From Platerodrilus igneus (Eukaryota > Arthropoda > Insecta > Coleoptera > Lycidae), in NCBI GenBank assembly GCA_036346225.1, contig JARFIW010000999.1, positions 7,807,501 to 7,871,500 of the forward strand: a stretch of DNA of 64,000 bases, given 5' to 3'. The first letter of the stretch is position 1. Each line of letters opens with the position of its first letter. This document shows, piece after piece, positions 1-10,679 of this stretch. The notes beneath the pieces were generated by a model that was not told the DNA's origin, made no database searches, and was given only the letters and a program-made list of their open reading frames with translations. The position numbers and the translations under genes are program-made.

Positions 1-1580
1 ATACAGAATTGACTTATAGAATTTTGACAAATTAATTAAATATTACTTTAAATCGAAATTAATTAATAAAGGTACTATTTTGAGTAGTAAGTAAACTGCA
101 ATGCAAAAGCGGATCATTTGACTGACTGCCGGTCCTTGAGCTCCCGGGCTTTTTATAATGTTTCTACCCCCTCACATGGCTGTGGGAACTTGCAGATCTC
201 ATGTCTGCTTATTCTTAACTCTATTCATAATTACATTGTTGTAATCTTAATTTCTAAGTAATCACGTCTGTGACAGTTTGTGACCTGACATCTGCAGTGT
301 CACTATCGTCTGCGATACAAAGTAGCGCATCCGTTCTCATGAACGTTAATAAACTTTACAAATTGTCCTTGTATTTACAATGTTGCACTTCACTTAACTT
401 TTTATTGCACTTTCTAATAATTTTCTAATTATTCTATTTTAATATGTATACATCAATTGGGGAGGCGAATTTTACTTATATAATCACTGGCTCTCTTTTG
501 CTCTTGCTTTTTTGTTGAGATTTTATCCACCATTGGTGAACTAGTGCAAGTTAATAAAATCTTATGTACAAACTAAAAGCATCTTTGTGGTAAAACGTTA
601 AAGTGGTACGTAAGTACAAAGCTTGTTAAGTTTGGTATTGGAATGCACGAAACTTTTAAAGTTTGAAAGTGTTTGGATGATACAAAAAAGCGATGTTTGA
701 ATAATAAAAGTTAAGTTTGGATATTGGAATTTTTGGAGTGGAAATTGAAAACAGCGGTATGCATGGCGGAGATGGTAATTGGATCAGGGAGTTAGCTGAT
801 GGACTGGGTAGTTACTAGACGGCAGCATCTTCAAGGAGCTAGATGGTGGAGCACACTTAGAAGTTAAAAACCAGGTAGGCGATAGAATGAACATTGAGTG
901 GTGAATATTTTTTATGGTGTTTGTGATTATTTGGATTTGAATTTGATGTTTTTTATTATTATTTGATATTTTATGAACAGACATTTATGGGACTTTAAAA
1001 GAAAATTGATCTTTGAAAATAATTAATGAATTTACAGATAACCAAATGTTGTAAAGAGGTGTAGAGGGCTTATTGATATTTGGTAGTGCAGTAAATTTAT
1101 ATGCACAGTTGTGAAGTTTTATTATGAGCTCATGCTAAGACCAAAGGATAACGTAAGGGATGAGGAATGCCCTCTTACTTTAAATAAAGATATGTGTTTA
1201 AAAGGTTATCAATTTGCATGATTATTATTATAAAATTATTGAAATTTATGGATGTACTTAAAGGAATGGTGTTTTAAAATGTATCTAATTTAAATAAAGT
1301 GTGATGTATTTGGTCAATTGAGTTATTTTGAGTGTGTGATTGGGGTGAATGTCTATTTAAGTTTTAGCATGAGGATATTGAGAGGAAGTTTTTGGATGTA
1401 ACAGGTAGGGGTCAACGATATTATTTAGGAAATTAGGTTAGAAACATCATTAGGAGCAGCCGAGAAATTATTAGGAGCAGCCAAGGGCAAGATTCGAGCT
1501 AAAATATGTTAGAATTATATCAGCCCAACAGTGGGGCATGATTCTAGAGACGTTTTAGAGAGCTAACCTCACAATAATAT
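1..1580. other. no gene recognised
   Basis: AT-rich sequence without a convincing exon on either strand. The upstream exons of the neurotactin-like gene (2977-3860) are not visible here, so its last intron probably starts left of the window. A short direct duplication (ATTAGGAGCAGCC, twice near 1449-1485) is the only structure noticed. Confidence 0.5.
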
Positions 1581-1584
1581 ATAT

Positions 1585-1745
1585 ATTATTGAAAGTAAGG
1601 TTGATGTATGGTTGCATACAGGGTTTAGATTTGTATATCTTTCCAATTGTAATTACTCGTCTAGGTGGCGCAGTTGGTAAGCGCATCGACCACGAAAACC
1701 AAAGATACAGGTTCTAATTTTGTTCAGGACCATATATTTTTATCT
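1585..1745 (+). repeat. SINE-like repeat with 3'-located tRNA-like module, copy 1
   Basis: A tRNA-like stretch with a box-A-like GGTGGCGCAGTTGGTAAGCGC near 1665 and a degenerate box B (GGTTCTAATTT) near 1708 follows about 80 bp of non-tRNA sequence. The same order (GTTAGGTTGATATATGG block, tRNA-like block, then GGACC or GCACC + TTATATTTT) is seen in minus-strand copies at 7173-7388 and 7571-7810. It is not a functional tRNA gene because the arms are degenerate. Divergence between copies is high, so the family is old. Confidence 0.6.
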
Positions 1746-1931
1746 TTTAACTTACTAATTCGATTTGAAATGATCATTTAGTTTTTGCATAGAAGTCATT
1801 AGTTGTTAGTTCATCTTATTAACTAATATACGGGATGATTTAATTTCGAGGCACATTACAAGGATTACGTTGACCATAAGAGATAGAATATAGGTTTAAA
1901 TTTGGCAAAGTCGCTAAATCTTATAGCATTC

Positions 1932-2043
1932 AAGAAAAAATTGATAAATTTGGTTTTTTAAATGTATATCAAAAACAAATCGTCCTATCTTGAATTTCTT
2001 TTTAGATATACATTTAAAAAACCAAATTTATCAATTTTTTCTT
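1932..2043. repeat. perfect 39 bp inverted repeat, 34 bp loop
   Basis: Positions 1932-1970 and 2005-2043 are exact reverse complements, with 34 bp between. The stem is AT-rich (it contains ACCAAATTTATCAATTTTTT on the right arm). It may be the remains of a foldback element or MITE. No protein or RNA gene is evident. Confidence 0.85.
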
Positions 2044-2385
2044 TCTGCCTGTAACTTTTTATCATTAAAAATCAAAAACATATGAAAAAACTTTTTCTTA
2101 GCAACTTTTTGTGCAAAACCTAAATAAATCAGAATTCTACGAACACTTTTCGTATTTTCAGAATCATCATCAGGTTAATTTTTGTTTTGGGCAACATGTT
2201 GGATTTATATCTCATTTAATAGACAATTTAATGCCCATTTCAATGGTATTAAAGTTAAATCTAAAATTAAAGAAAATCCTTATTATACAGAACTGCATCA
2301 GGTATGCCGTGATTTGGTACTTTTTTTTATTTCTATTGTCAATTATAAACATTTGTTACTGCATTTTGTGCTAGAAGGATAGGAA

Positions 2386-2655
2386 GCGACCCCGTGGCTT
2401 AGTTAGTTTGCATGTAACTACCAAGTCCATGGTTCTGGGTTTGATTCCCGATACGAACCGTTTGAAAAATGTTGGGCGAGCATTTTTCACGAAGTACGCA
2501 CTCGTTCAGATTAGAGGTAAAATCAAAGTTCGATGTGCGAGTTTGGTCACACATGTTAAAGATCCATATTTTACTTGGAATAGGAAGGGTTCAGCAAAAT
2601 TTTAAATTTCCAGGTTAAAAAAACACTTTCTGGCGAATGTACCTTTGAGTGAAGC
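2386..2655 (+). mobile_element. tRNA-derived SINE, copy 1, with LINE-like tail
   Basis: The tRNA-like head at about 2388-2460 has box A-like TGGCTTAGTTAG and box B-like GGTTTGATTCC. A core (about 2462-2600) and a 3' tail (about 2622-2655, GAATGTACCTTTGAG...GCATTG) follow. The core and tail match, in reverse orientation, the segment at 53012-53249, including GAAAAATGTT(A/G)GGCGAGC, CGTTAAAGATCC and GGGTTC(A/G)GCAAAATT. The tail also resembles the 3' end of the R1-like LINE at 32031-36083 (minus strand), which suggests that LINE machinery mobilised this SINE. Copy 1 keeps the promoter head; copy 2 has lost it. Confidence 0.75.
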
Positions 2656-2976
2656 ATTGAAAACAAAATGCAGGAGGTTGAAGAGTAGGTAGGAGAATTT
2701 AAAATACAGTACACTGTTGAAGAAAAGCAAGATATGTTGCAATTATTTTATATTTATAATCGAAATATAAAAACTGTAGCGGAAGCTGTTATTGTTGCTG
2801 TGAAATGAACAAAGCACATTAATTTAACCAATAATTTTGAACTTCTTATAAGTTGCCTATCGGAAATTATACTAAATTATGTGTATAAAAGCCACTATTT
2901 ATGTAAGGAAATTTATGTACTGCATGCAATTGTTTGTTGTGAAATGCACATTACTATATATAGATTGCATTTTTAG
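2656..2976 (+). pseudogene. DUF4817-like transposase N-terminal scrap (2707-2808) in intron
   Basis: From 2707 a short open stretch reads QYTVEEKQDMLQLFYIYNRN and continues to a TGA at 2806-2808 (33 codons). The start resembles the helix-turn-helix opening of DUF4817/mariner-like transposases common in insects (consensus like Y-[ST]-x-E-E-x-x-D-M-x-x-x-Y). The rest of this interval up to the splice acceptor at 2975-2976 shows nothing else. A matching C-terminal type scrap lies at 4154-4288, on the far side of the neurotactin-like exon. The assignment rests on a short motif. Confidence 0.35.
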
Positions 2977-3860
2977 GTGCAACATTAGTAACAGCACTCG
3001 CTACAACACCAAGTGCAAAAAAGCTTTTTGCTAGAGCTTGGGCGACATCGGGAGCAGCAATTTTTCCTGGAAAGTTGCTCGTAGAATCTGAAGCTGAAAA
3101 TCGAGATTATGTATCTACAATTCCATGTAGCGACATAAACTGTCTTCAAAATACTGATGCAGAATTTTTAACCAATTCAGTTCCAGATACATGGAGAAAA
3201 CCTCAAACTGATTTACCTTTAAAAACAGAAGAACCAGATAAACGTCATCACTGGTTGGTGTTAGATGGCAACATTTTGAAAGAAGATCCTGCAAAAGTTT
3301 GGGCATCTGAGGAAGGATTACCTATTCAACTGGTACTGGGAACAACTGCTCATGCAGCAGCTAATGACATGCTGTATTACAAACACAAGGAATGGAATGA
3401 AGATCTTGTAAAACAACATGTCAAGGAATCAAAATTGGGACAAATGAATCTTACTGAAGAAATTTTTCAAATGTATCCAGCAACTTATCAAGGTTTGATA
3501 TCTATAATTTCAGATATTCGAATAGTATGCCCTTTGTTAGCGATATCGAGTCAAATGCCCAAAGTTGCTCTTTATATTGTAACACAAATTCGGAGCGAAC
3601 GTAATCTGACTGATATCGATTCAGATGTTGATGCTATTTTAGGACGGTATGAACCTAAAACAGTTGAACAAAAGCGTTATATATCTACTGTTCAACAATT
3701 ATTTTATTACTTTGTTTCGCATGGAACTTTGCCACAAATGAGCTCATACTCAAAAAAACTTTTTAAATTAGGCCAAGACCTTGAACACGTCAATAACTAC
3801 AATCATTGTGATTTTTGGATTAAGAAAGATATTGTACCACGATATGGCCAAATTGAGTAG
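2977..3860 (+). CDS. Nrt: neurotactin-like protein, C-terminal exon (cholinesterase-like domain)
   Basis: This is a terminal coding exon of about 294 residues, preceded by an acceptor (TTTTTAG) at 2971-2976 and entered in the middle of a codon. It is open through TAG at 3858-3860. The first residues (ATLVTALATTPSAKKLF, then ARAWATSGAAIFPG) match the region just after the nucleophile elbow of cholinesterase-like adhesion proteins, and the end (DFWIKKDIVPRYGQIE) matches insect neurotactin C termini. Neurotactin is a type II transmembrane, catalytically dead esterase homologue used in neural cell adhesion and axon guidance, with this domain outside the cell. The membrane anchor and elbow exons are not in the window. 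A frame opening at TTG 3075 is not the start, because the conserved reading continues upstream to the acceptor. Other esterase-like adhesion proteins (gliotactin, glutactin, neuroligin) fit less well by eye. Confidence 0.7.
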
Positions 3861-4153
3861 ATTTATTACATTTACATTTATTACATTAATTTATTATTTA
3901 TCAATTTTTAGTACAGTTTGTGTGATGTATGAATGGATATTTTAATTGTTTAATTTATTTCTAGCAATGTAAAAATTAATGCAACTCATGAAGATTAATA
4001 ATGGCAATCATTAGTCTTAAATTTACAAAAAAAATTAATTGAAAAACTGTTCACAAATTGCTGTTTTCTGCAAATTGTATTTTTAATTATGATCCTCTGG
4101 TATTTTGCTTAATCAAAACCATATTATACAAGTGACAACCACATGATTGACTA

Positions 4154-4288
4154 GAGTTAATACGAAAAATAAAAGTAGCATGTGCAGAAATTACTCCTCG
4201 TCAATTACAAAATTTTGGTAATAATATTCGAAAGCGATATGCAAAAGGTATTGAATTTAACGAACTTGTTAAAGCAACAAACATTTAA
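4154..4288 (+). pseudogene. DUF4817-like transposase C-terminal scrap
   Basis: The frame from 4154 reads ELIRKIKVACAEITPRQLQN, continues to GIEFNELVKATNI and stops with TAA at 4286-4288. Insect DUF4817/mariner-like transposases end in a similar way (…RI..AC..I.P..LQ…R……..G.HFEHL). The Asp/Glu catalytic middle is absent. The position just downstream of the neurotactin stop, with the N-terminal type scrap upstream at 2707, is noted as a finding. The match is a motif resemblance only. Confidence 0.35.
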
Positions 4289-5530
4289 AAGATGTTGTAT
4301 TAGTTAAAATACTCGATTTTTTAACTACATATAAAGTACCCAATTAATCAAAATTGTAGAGTATAAATTTGTTATAGCGTTGTTTTCAATATCAACGAAC
4401 TTCGTTCGTTTATGAAATCTATTTGTCTGTGTGTCTGTCTGTGTGTCCGAGGCCTTTTTAATGGTCGGACATCAATGTGTAATACATCAATCGATTCAGC
4501 TCGGTGTCTAGAGCTTAAGTTTTGATGTCAGTTAAAATCGGGCCACGGGGACGCCGAGCCCCCGGGAAAATCCACAGGGATAATTAAAATTTTAAATAAG
4601 TTTAAAATCAATATGCGACACATATTTGAACAATTTATGGCATTTCATGCCAATTATTCCAATATTATAGACATTGTTTAAACTTAAATTTTGATTACCG
4701 AAAATAATTAGATTCATATAAAAAAAAGAAATTTCTTATCTTATTGATGAGAACTAATATATAGCTTTTAAAATATTTATTCAATAAAATAAAATATATT
4801 AAAATGTCTCTTTTGTTGTTTATAAATTTTTGTATTTTATCTGAATACTTATAATTATTATAACATAATAATTTTAATTTCTTTAAATTGTTTTAAAGTA
4901 AGTCTACATTTGGAAGTTCGTTGCGACAATGCCTTGCATTTTCAACTTGTTTTTTAATGATATTTAAGGAAAAATTTGTTTAGAGGATTGCAAATCTAGT
5001 GGTATATTCAATTTTTCTTTGGGTAAAAAATCACTAACACGATTTTGCTATTTTCAGTCTTGAAAAACAATCATAAGGTGTTTTCTTGCGCTGCATTGTT
5101 TTGAACTGTATTTGTGAATATATTTGAACCAGTTGCATCCCTGATGTCCCTAATTTTGTCATCACAAGAAAATTGCTTTTTAAATACTTCGGCCAAAATT
5201 CAAATCTAATCTGAAAACCAATTATATTTACAGAGTGGGGTGTGGGGATTGGTTTGAATACATGTGCCGAGGTTGGTTTGAAAATATTTGAACTTGGTGC
5301 ATGTCTGACGTTGCCTTTGCAACGCCGGAATGCGAAGTTTTAAAACTTTGTCGAACTGGTTGAAACAATTGCAACGCCAGAAAACACCTTTAGCGTGGCT
5401 TGAAAATATATTTTGAACCATGAAATTTTGTGTTCCAATAGAATTTTTGATTATCTATGTCACAGAAAAAATTTGACAGAATCAGTAGTTAAAAATTAAA
5501 CAGTTTACAGGGGTGGTTCTAAGTGAGCCA

Positions 5531-5533
<3 letters not shown>
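4289..5533. other. no gene; imperfect internal repeats
   Basis: No exon is recognised. 4410-4455 is a TGTGTGTCTGTC-type low-complexity run. Between 5110 and 5430 a unit containing ATATTTGAACC/TTGGTGCATGTCTGACGTTGCC recurs imperfectly, which suggests an old tandem duplication. Confidence 0.4.

Positions 5534-5571
<38 letters not shown>
5534..5571. repeat. (TA)19 microsatellite
   Basis: Uninterrupted TA dinucleotides. Further TA runs lie at 7137-7172 and 13884-13922. Nothing coding surrounds this one; 5572-6098 holds no recognisable gene. Confidence 0.95.
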
Positions 5572-5575
<4 letters not shown>

Positions 5576-6098
5576 AAGTAAAAAGGAATTATTGCCAAGT
5601 GACTCAAATTCAGCTACGAAGGCATCCTGTCGACGCTTTTTCCCTAATTGGGGCTCATCCGGACAGGAGTAGCAAAGTTATAATATTTAATACAAACACC
5701 TATGGGAAGTACAGCATCACCTAGCTCACAATTTGTGTCTTCGTGTCGTTTCACCTGACATTGCAGGTTTTTAGCAACAGTCGGCACGGAGGAGATCCAG
5801 CTCAACTGCCTTTTTCCATAGCCAAAAGTTATATTTTAAATATAAAAGACAAGTTATTTGCAGTCCGCAATAAGAAATTGTGTAGAACAATATATAAAAT
5901 AAGATGTATCTGTAAACAAACTCTTATGAAAATAATAAGAGCTTATTGACGAATACAAATCAGGCTAATAGTTGTATAGCCATTATTGCAGCCAGCAAAT
6001 AATTTGTCTGTTATTATTATGAATTGCCTGGTATTGGTGGAATTATTTACTTTTGCCATAGTACAGAGATTTTTCGAAATTATATATATATATATATA

Positions 6099-7126
6099 AT
6101 AGGGTAGTTTAGAGGTAGGTTAAGTCATAGGGGTCGTAGAATAAATATAAACAACATCCAGTTTAATAAAAACACATAATTCCAGATATTATAAGAGTAA
6201 ATCGGTCACTCTACATAATGTTAATTAATAGGACACTGTATACAAAATATGCGGAATTAAATGCATAAGAACATAAATATGTCTAAGTGTAGTTTAAAAG
6301 TAAAGATAATATTTTAAAACGCAATAAATTGCATCAAAATTAAATCACCGGAAAGCATAGATTATTGCAAATATTTAACAATTGTGTCGAAAATATCAAC
6401 GTACACGCATTCTAAATAATTCATTATTAGAAAATCGTTACGTGACTGGAAGAGAACACATTTGTTCAGAAAACCAATATTCTGTAGAAACAAATAAACA
6501 CCAAGCGGTTAAATTATACGATAAAATTAACAAACATCCAAATACGCGAGTTAATGAAAGTCAAAAGTTGTTTTGGGAAATTTACCAATTGTATGTATTT
6601 TAATTGCATGACGCGGTGCTCTAAGTCACGTAATTCAAATGTTATACTTTACATCTACTTCAGGAATCCTAGGAATTTTCGTACATATTGATCACGTAGT
6701 GTTGTTTGTTGGCCTAATTCTAATCTAAATCGAATAAATTTGGTGTTTGTTTATTTCCTAATAAATTGAATTTTTGAACAACTGTGATTCTCTTAGATCA
6801 CGTACGCTTTTAAATAATGCATTATCTCTGCGTGCGTTTACGATAATATCTTAACACACTTTATGAATGTTTATCTAGCCAATTCATGCAGGTTTTTCAC
6901 TGATTTAATTTTAATGCGTTTCGTTACCTTTATAAATTCTAATCTTTGCTAGTAGCTACTCTTGGATATGTGTTTTAATTGTTTGTACTGCTATATACAG
7001 TGTGCTTGCAACTAATAATTTTTATAATAACCTATTTACTCTTCTAATATCTATAATTCCGTGCTTCTGTTACTTGGGAGTTTCCTTTGCTTATTCTACG
7101 ACCCCAATGACTTAACCTAACCCTAT
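6099..7126. mobile_element. 1.03 kb element with terminal inverted repeats in a TA-rich site
   Basis: The left end (6099-6144) and right end (about 7090-7126) are inverted copies: ATAGGGT..GGTTAAGTCAT(A/T)GGGG, then TCGTAGAATAA. The left arm carries a roughly 9 bp extra stretch. Both sides abut TA dinucleotide runs (to 6098, and from 7137), so a TA target is plausible. An unidentified 80-codon open stretch (about 6364-6603, +) sits inside and has no motif I can name. It is most likely a non-autonomous DNA transposon. Confidence 0.6.
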
Positions 7127-7134
7127 AATTACAG

Positions 7135-7136
<2 letters not shown>

Positions 7137-7172
<36 letters not shown>
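7137..7172. repeat. (TA)n microsatellite
   Basis: A TA run between the right end of the 6099-7126 element and the 3' end of a SINE-like repeat. Confidence 0.9.
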
Positions 7173-7174
<2 letters not shown>

Positions 7175-7388
7175 ATGAAAAATATAAGGTCCTGAACAGG
7201 ATTTGAACCTGTATCTTAGGCTTTTGTGGCCTATGCGTTTTTCAATTTTGCCTCCGAAACGAGTGACAACAACTGGAAAATTATAAAAATTTAAATCATG
7301 TACGCACCATATATTGACCTAACCTTGAATTACGTTTGACATTTTTTTGTTAATTATATCTGACAGTGTCATGTTTTTGATTTATGTT
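7173..7388 (-). repeat. SINE-like repeat with 3'-located tRNA-like module, copy 2
   Basis: On the minus strand it reads: TGTCAGATATAATTAAC block, AAGGTTAGGTCAATATATGG, a tRNA-like module with TAGGC..GCCTA anticodon-stem-like pairing and a GGTTCAAATCC box B, then GGACCTTATATTTTTC. It shares order and sequence with 1585-1745 and 7571-7810. Confidence 0.7.
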
Positions 7389-7570
7389 AGATATGGTCAG
7401 GAAACGACGCTCAAAATTACGACTGATTCCAACTATTAAATATACATATTGGATAATTGCACAAGGCAAATTGATTAATACTAAAATATTAGTGAATAAG
7501 ATGAAATAATAACTTAGACTTTTATGCAAAGTCCAAATGATCATTTCAAATCGAACTAGTAATTGAAGCA

Positions 7571-7810
7571 TGGAAAATATAAGGTGCCAAACAGAATTCG
7601 AACCTGTATCTTAGGCTTTCGTGACTTGTGCATTTTCCAATTACGCTACTGAGATGCATTGCACCACCTACATCTGTGATAACAATTGGAAAATTATACA
7701 AATCTATATCGTGTACGCAACCGCAACCATATATCAACCTAACTTTCAATTACGTTTGGCATTTCTGTCAATTATATCTGACAATGTCTTGTTTTCGGGA
7801 TGTTATCGCA
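7571..7810 (-). repeat. SINE-like repeat with 3'-located tRNA-like module, copy 3
   Basis: This is the best preserved box B of the three copies (GGTTCGAATTC, with an ACAGG/TCTGT T-arm). About 130 bp of non-tRNA sequence precedes the tRNA-like module on the minus strand, and the module is followed by GGCACCTTATATTTTCC. Same orientation as copy 2, about 180 bp away. Confidence 0.7.
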
Positions 7811-9389
7811 ATAAAGAGTAGGTCCTGTTGGATGATATTACAAAGCCGTCAGTTAATTATTCAGACTGTCGCACGTGTAACTCCTAAAAGGGCTATTGCA
7901 TCTCTTTCAGGAACAATTTATTAGTCTGATTTCTTCGTAGATACCCTTACAATATGGTTTGCTCACCCTTGGTTTGACTATGTGTCTCGGATTTAAATAA
8001 AAATTTATTTTGACGAATAAAGAAATTTTGAAATTGTACAAACTCGAGTATGATTTTTTTACAAATTATTTCCATTTAAATGTCATGTTTATAGAAATCT
8101 ATCTAAATTCTGCTGTAAGTTTTTAGAATTTAAACAATCTGTATAGAGCGGCATTATTGTTGTATAATACTGAATCTCAAAAATTGAATAAATTTAAGTT
8201 TATTTCAAATTTACTTGAATATTAATCCGAGCATTAGCTGTATTTTTTTACTTCATGCTTATTATAAATGTGAACTTGAAAGAATGAGTGAAATATTAAC
8301 GAACTAATGTGCTTTTAATGTAACACATGGCCTCTGTAGTTTTATAGCTTAAGTATTATATTAGCACGTCCAAAATTTTTGACGATTCAATACTCAAAAT
8401 AGTTAGTTGTATGTATTTTATAATCGTGTATTTATAAAACATAATTTTTGTATTTTAATCTGTACACTATTTTATAATGTATTTATTGCCTTTTGCTAAT
8501 AATATATCGATCAATTTATTCTTAAATAATAAATTGCGTAAGTTTTACATATGTATCATTTTTTCTAAAATTTAGTTAAGTTGAACAATGAGCACAATAA
8601 AAATTGTTGATGGACAAAACAATGGTTTAACGTATATTCCTCTTGATAGGATGTTACAGTACAATAATTTTTTTGTGCTTAATGTCATACATAATGGCTG
8701 CAATATTAAATGCATTTAGTAGTAATATTAAAGAATCACGAAAACAGAAGATTGTTGCAGTTTTCGACAGTTTGCAAGTTTCTAAGCATACTTACGATGC
8801 AAAACGTTCAAAAACTTGATAGAATCACGAAAAGAGTAGAAATTCATTTTTATCAAATAATACACCTTGTATTTTATAGTAACATTTTTTGCTGCAGCAA
8901 TTTTGACATTAATTTATTCAATATTAATTTCCTAAAGAATTTTCCACAGTATTAAGTTGATTAAATAACAAGTGGATTATATTTAATAGCTGGTTTTGTT
9001 TAAACTTTGATATTTGCAATTATCGCCATATGTTTGTAAGCTGCAGTTTCCATATGTAAAATTTTGAATGTTAACCTGTATGTGGTCAACACAATTTACC
9101 CATGTTGAGATTAGTATGTTCGAATTTACCCCCAAAGGCCCCTGACTTCATTGTGTGGTCGTGCATGAATAAAGCACCAAAGTCAGAAATAAGAAAACGT
9201 GAAAGCAGAGTTGAACGGTTTGTATTTCCTGCACTGAGGTTTTGTTTTAGGGTGAGATGATTAGCAATTAATTTTTAAAAAGAAACAGTCTAGTGCACCT
9301 AGCTTGAAATTAATTTTCCCTTTCTTTCAATGGTTAGCTGGTTGAACATAATGGTTGTTTACATGCTGTTACACTTTAGGTCTACTTTT
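7811..9389. other. no gene recognised
   Basis: AT-rich sequence. A 44-codon frame from ATG 8588 (+, MSTIKIVDGQNNGLTYIPLD...) has no recognisable family, splice context or neighbours and is not called. Confidence 0.4.
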
Positions 9390-10002
9390 AAGGTCCCGGC
9401 GGCAATGTATGAGAGTCACTACGGCAGTTGGTAACAATGATAAATATTTGCAAAATATTACGTCATAAATAGTTACGTCATACCTTTAATCAAATTATTA
9501 TCACATACCAAAAAATGTTTATTTTAATTATAAGAGAAAACAAAAGGTACTCACGTAAACTATTGGACTCCTCACAGCATTACGGCTATTTTGGCGGCAG
9601 CTGGGCGTTGTGGAGCATTGTGGGCGTTGCCGGACGTGGGTCGTCCTTTGCCCCCTTGTCGAATCCAAATTCAAATTTGTCTTCTTTTTCTGTTGCGGAA
9701 CGGTAAAGGAACTGGTATGAGGAACGATAATTAGGTAGATAAAAGGAAACTTACATAACCTGAAAAAGAAGACAAGGTAACGGCACAAAGATAAACACTT
9801 CGTTCGACGTCTCTTTGACTAGTCTCGACGTGACGAAAATCACCACTCCTCTTTCACTCTGCGTCTGCGCAATCTCGAGCGCCGACGCAACTAACTAAAG
9901 TGACGGAAATGCACGCACAAGTCTTTTAAATTATTGGCGCGAAATCACTTACAAATTAGGAACTTATAGAAATGTTTATATGCCGATTTTCGGCTTGTAA
10001 CA
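9390..10002 (-). repeat. solo LTR related to the gypsy-2 LTR (approximate left edge)
   Basis: It resembles 47167-47806 over most of its length: AGTTGGTA(G/A)CAAT, GGTACTCACGT(G/A)AAC, AGTGACGGAAAT(A/G)C(G/A)C, TGGCGCGAAAT and a GCCGA…TCGGC hairpin ahead of GTAACA. On the minus strand it starts TGTTACAAGCCGA. There is no internal element next to it, so it is a solo LTR. The left edge is uncertain because similarity fades near 9390. Confidence 0.65.
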
Positions 10003-10194
10003 ATGCATTAAGAGTTTTTTTTTTTTTTTTTTTAATTTCACTTTCATCCGCTTCCACCTTTACAGTTATTAGCGGAGGTTGGAAGTATTATTTATAATCT
10101 ATGGTACAATATATGTTTATCTTTTATATATTTTATATACGATGTTGGATTTCTATGTCTTTAAGATAGTTCAGCAGTGGTTCAATATTGGATG

Positions 10195-10567
10195 TGTCTC
10201 TCAGGATAGTTTGTACATCTTGTTGTATGTTGTTTGTTGTTTACTAGAATTGCCACCCCTCCGCTAGCTATATGTGTGTTTAGTCTGTCCTTGCGATATT
10301 GTATAAAATTGTATGTATTTATGTTTTGATGTTCTTTGAAGTGTGTTTCTTGTAAGCATATGTAATGAGGTTGTGTTTCTTCAATTAGTTTTGGAATTCA
10401 GCTTTATGGGATTGAAGTCCATTACAATTCCATTGAATGATGTTCATGTTATTGATTATCGACTGAGGAATCAGACATTTCTGACTCAATTTGTTGTTCC
10501 TCCATTTTTTAGTTATTCTTGTTATTGTTGTTTTATTTTTTGTCATCAGTATTGTTTTGGATTTCAT
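10195..10567 (-). pseudogene. jockey ORF2 fragment: start of the AP-type endonuclease
   Basis: The frame reads MNIIQWNCNGLQSHKAEF, the canonical opening of LINE endonucleases. After one frameshift near 10390 it continues with QPHYICLQETHF and then SGGVAILVNN, which carries the catalytic Glu of the L-Q-E-T motif. It then decays and reaches the 3' end without any reverse transcriptase. Confidence 0.75.
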
Positions 10568-10679
10568 GCATCATTTGTATGAGTTGGTTTGTATCTTTGG
10601 TATAGTTTTTACTTAATTCTAGTATTTTTGTGTTCCGATCGTGTTTTCTAGAAAGTCCTGAAATTCGTCGAATGAGATA

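Noticed and set aside
1660..1735. Functional tRNA gene
   Set aside because: Arms and anticodon loop are degenerate and two further diverged copies with the same flanks exist, so it is a repeat.
2388..2460. Functional tRNA gene
   Set aside because: Box A and B are present but it is the head of a dispersed SINE; the cloverleaf does not close.
3075..3860. Neurotactin-like frame starting at its own Met/TTG (3075)
   Set aside because: The conserved reading extends upstream to a splice acceptor at 2976, and 3075 is TTG, not ATG.
8588..8720. Small protein from ATG 8588
   Set aside because: 44 codons, no family, no splice or promoter context, and composition like the surroundings.
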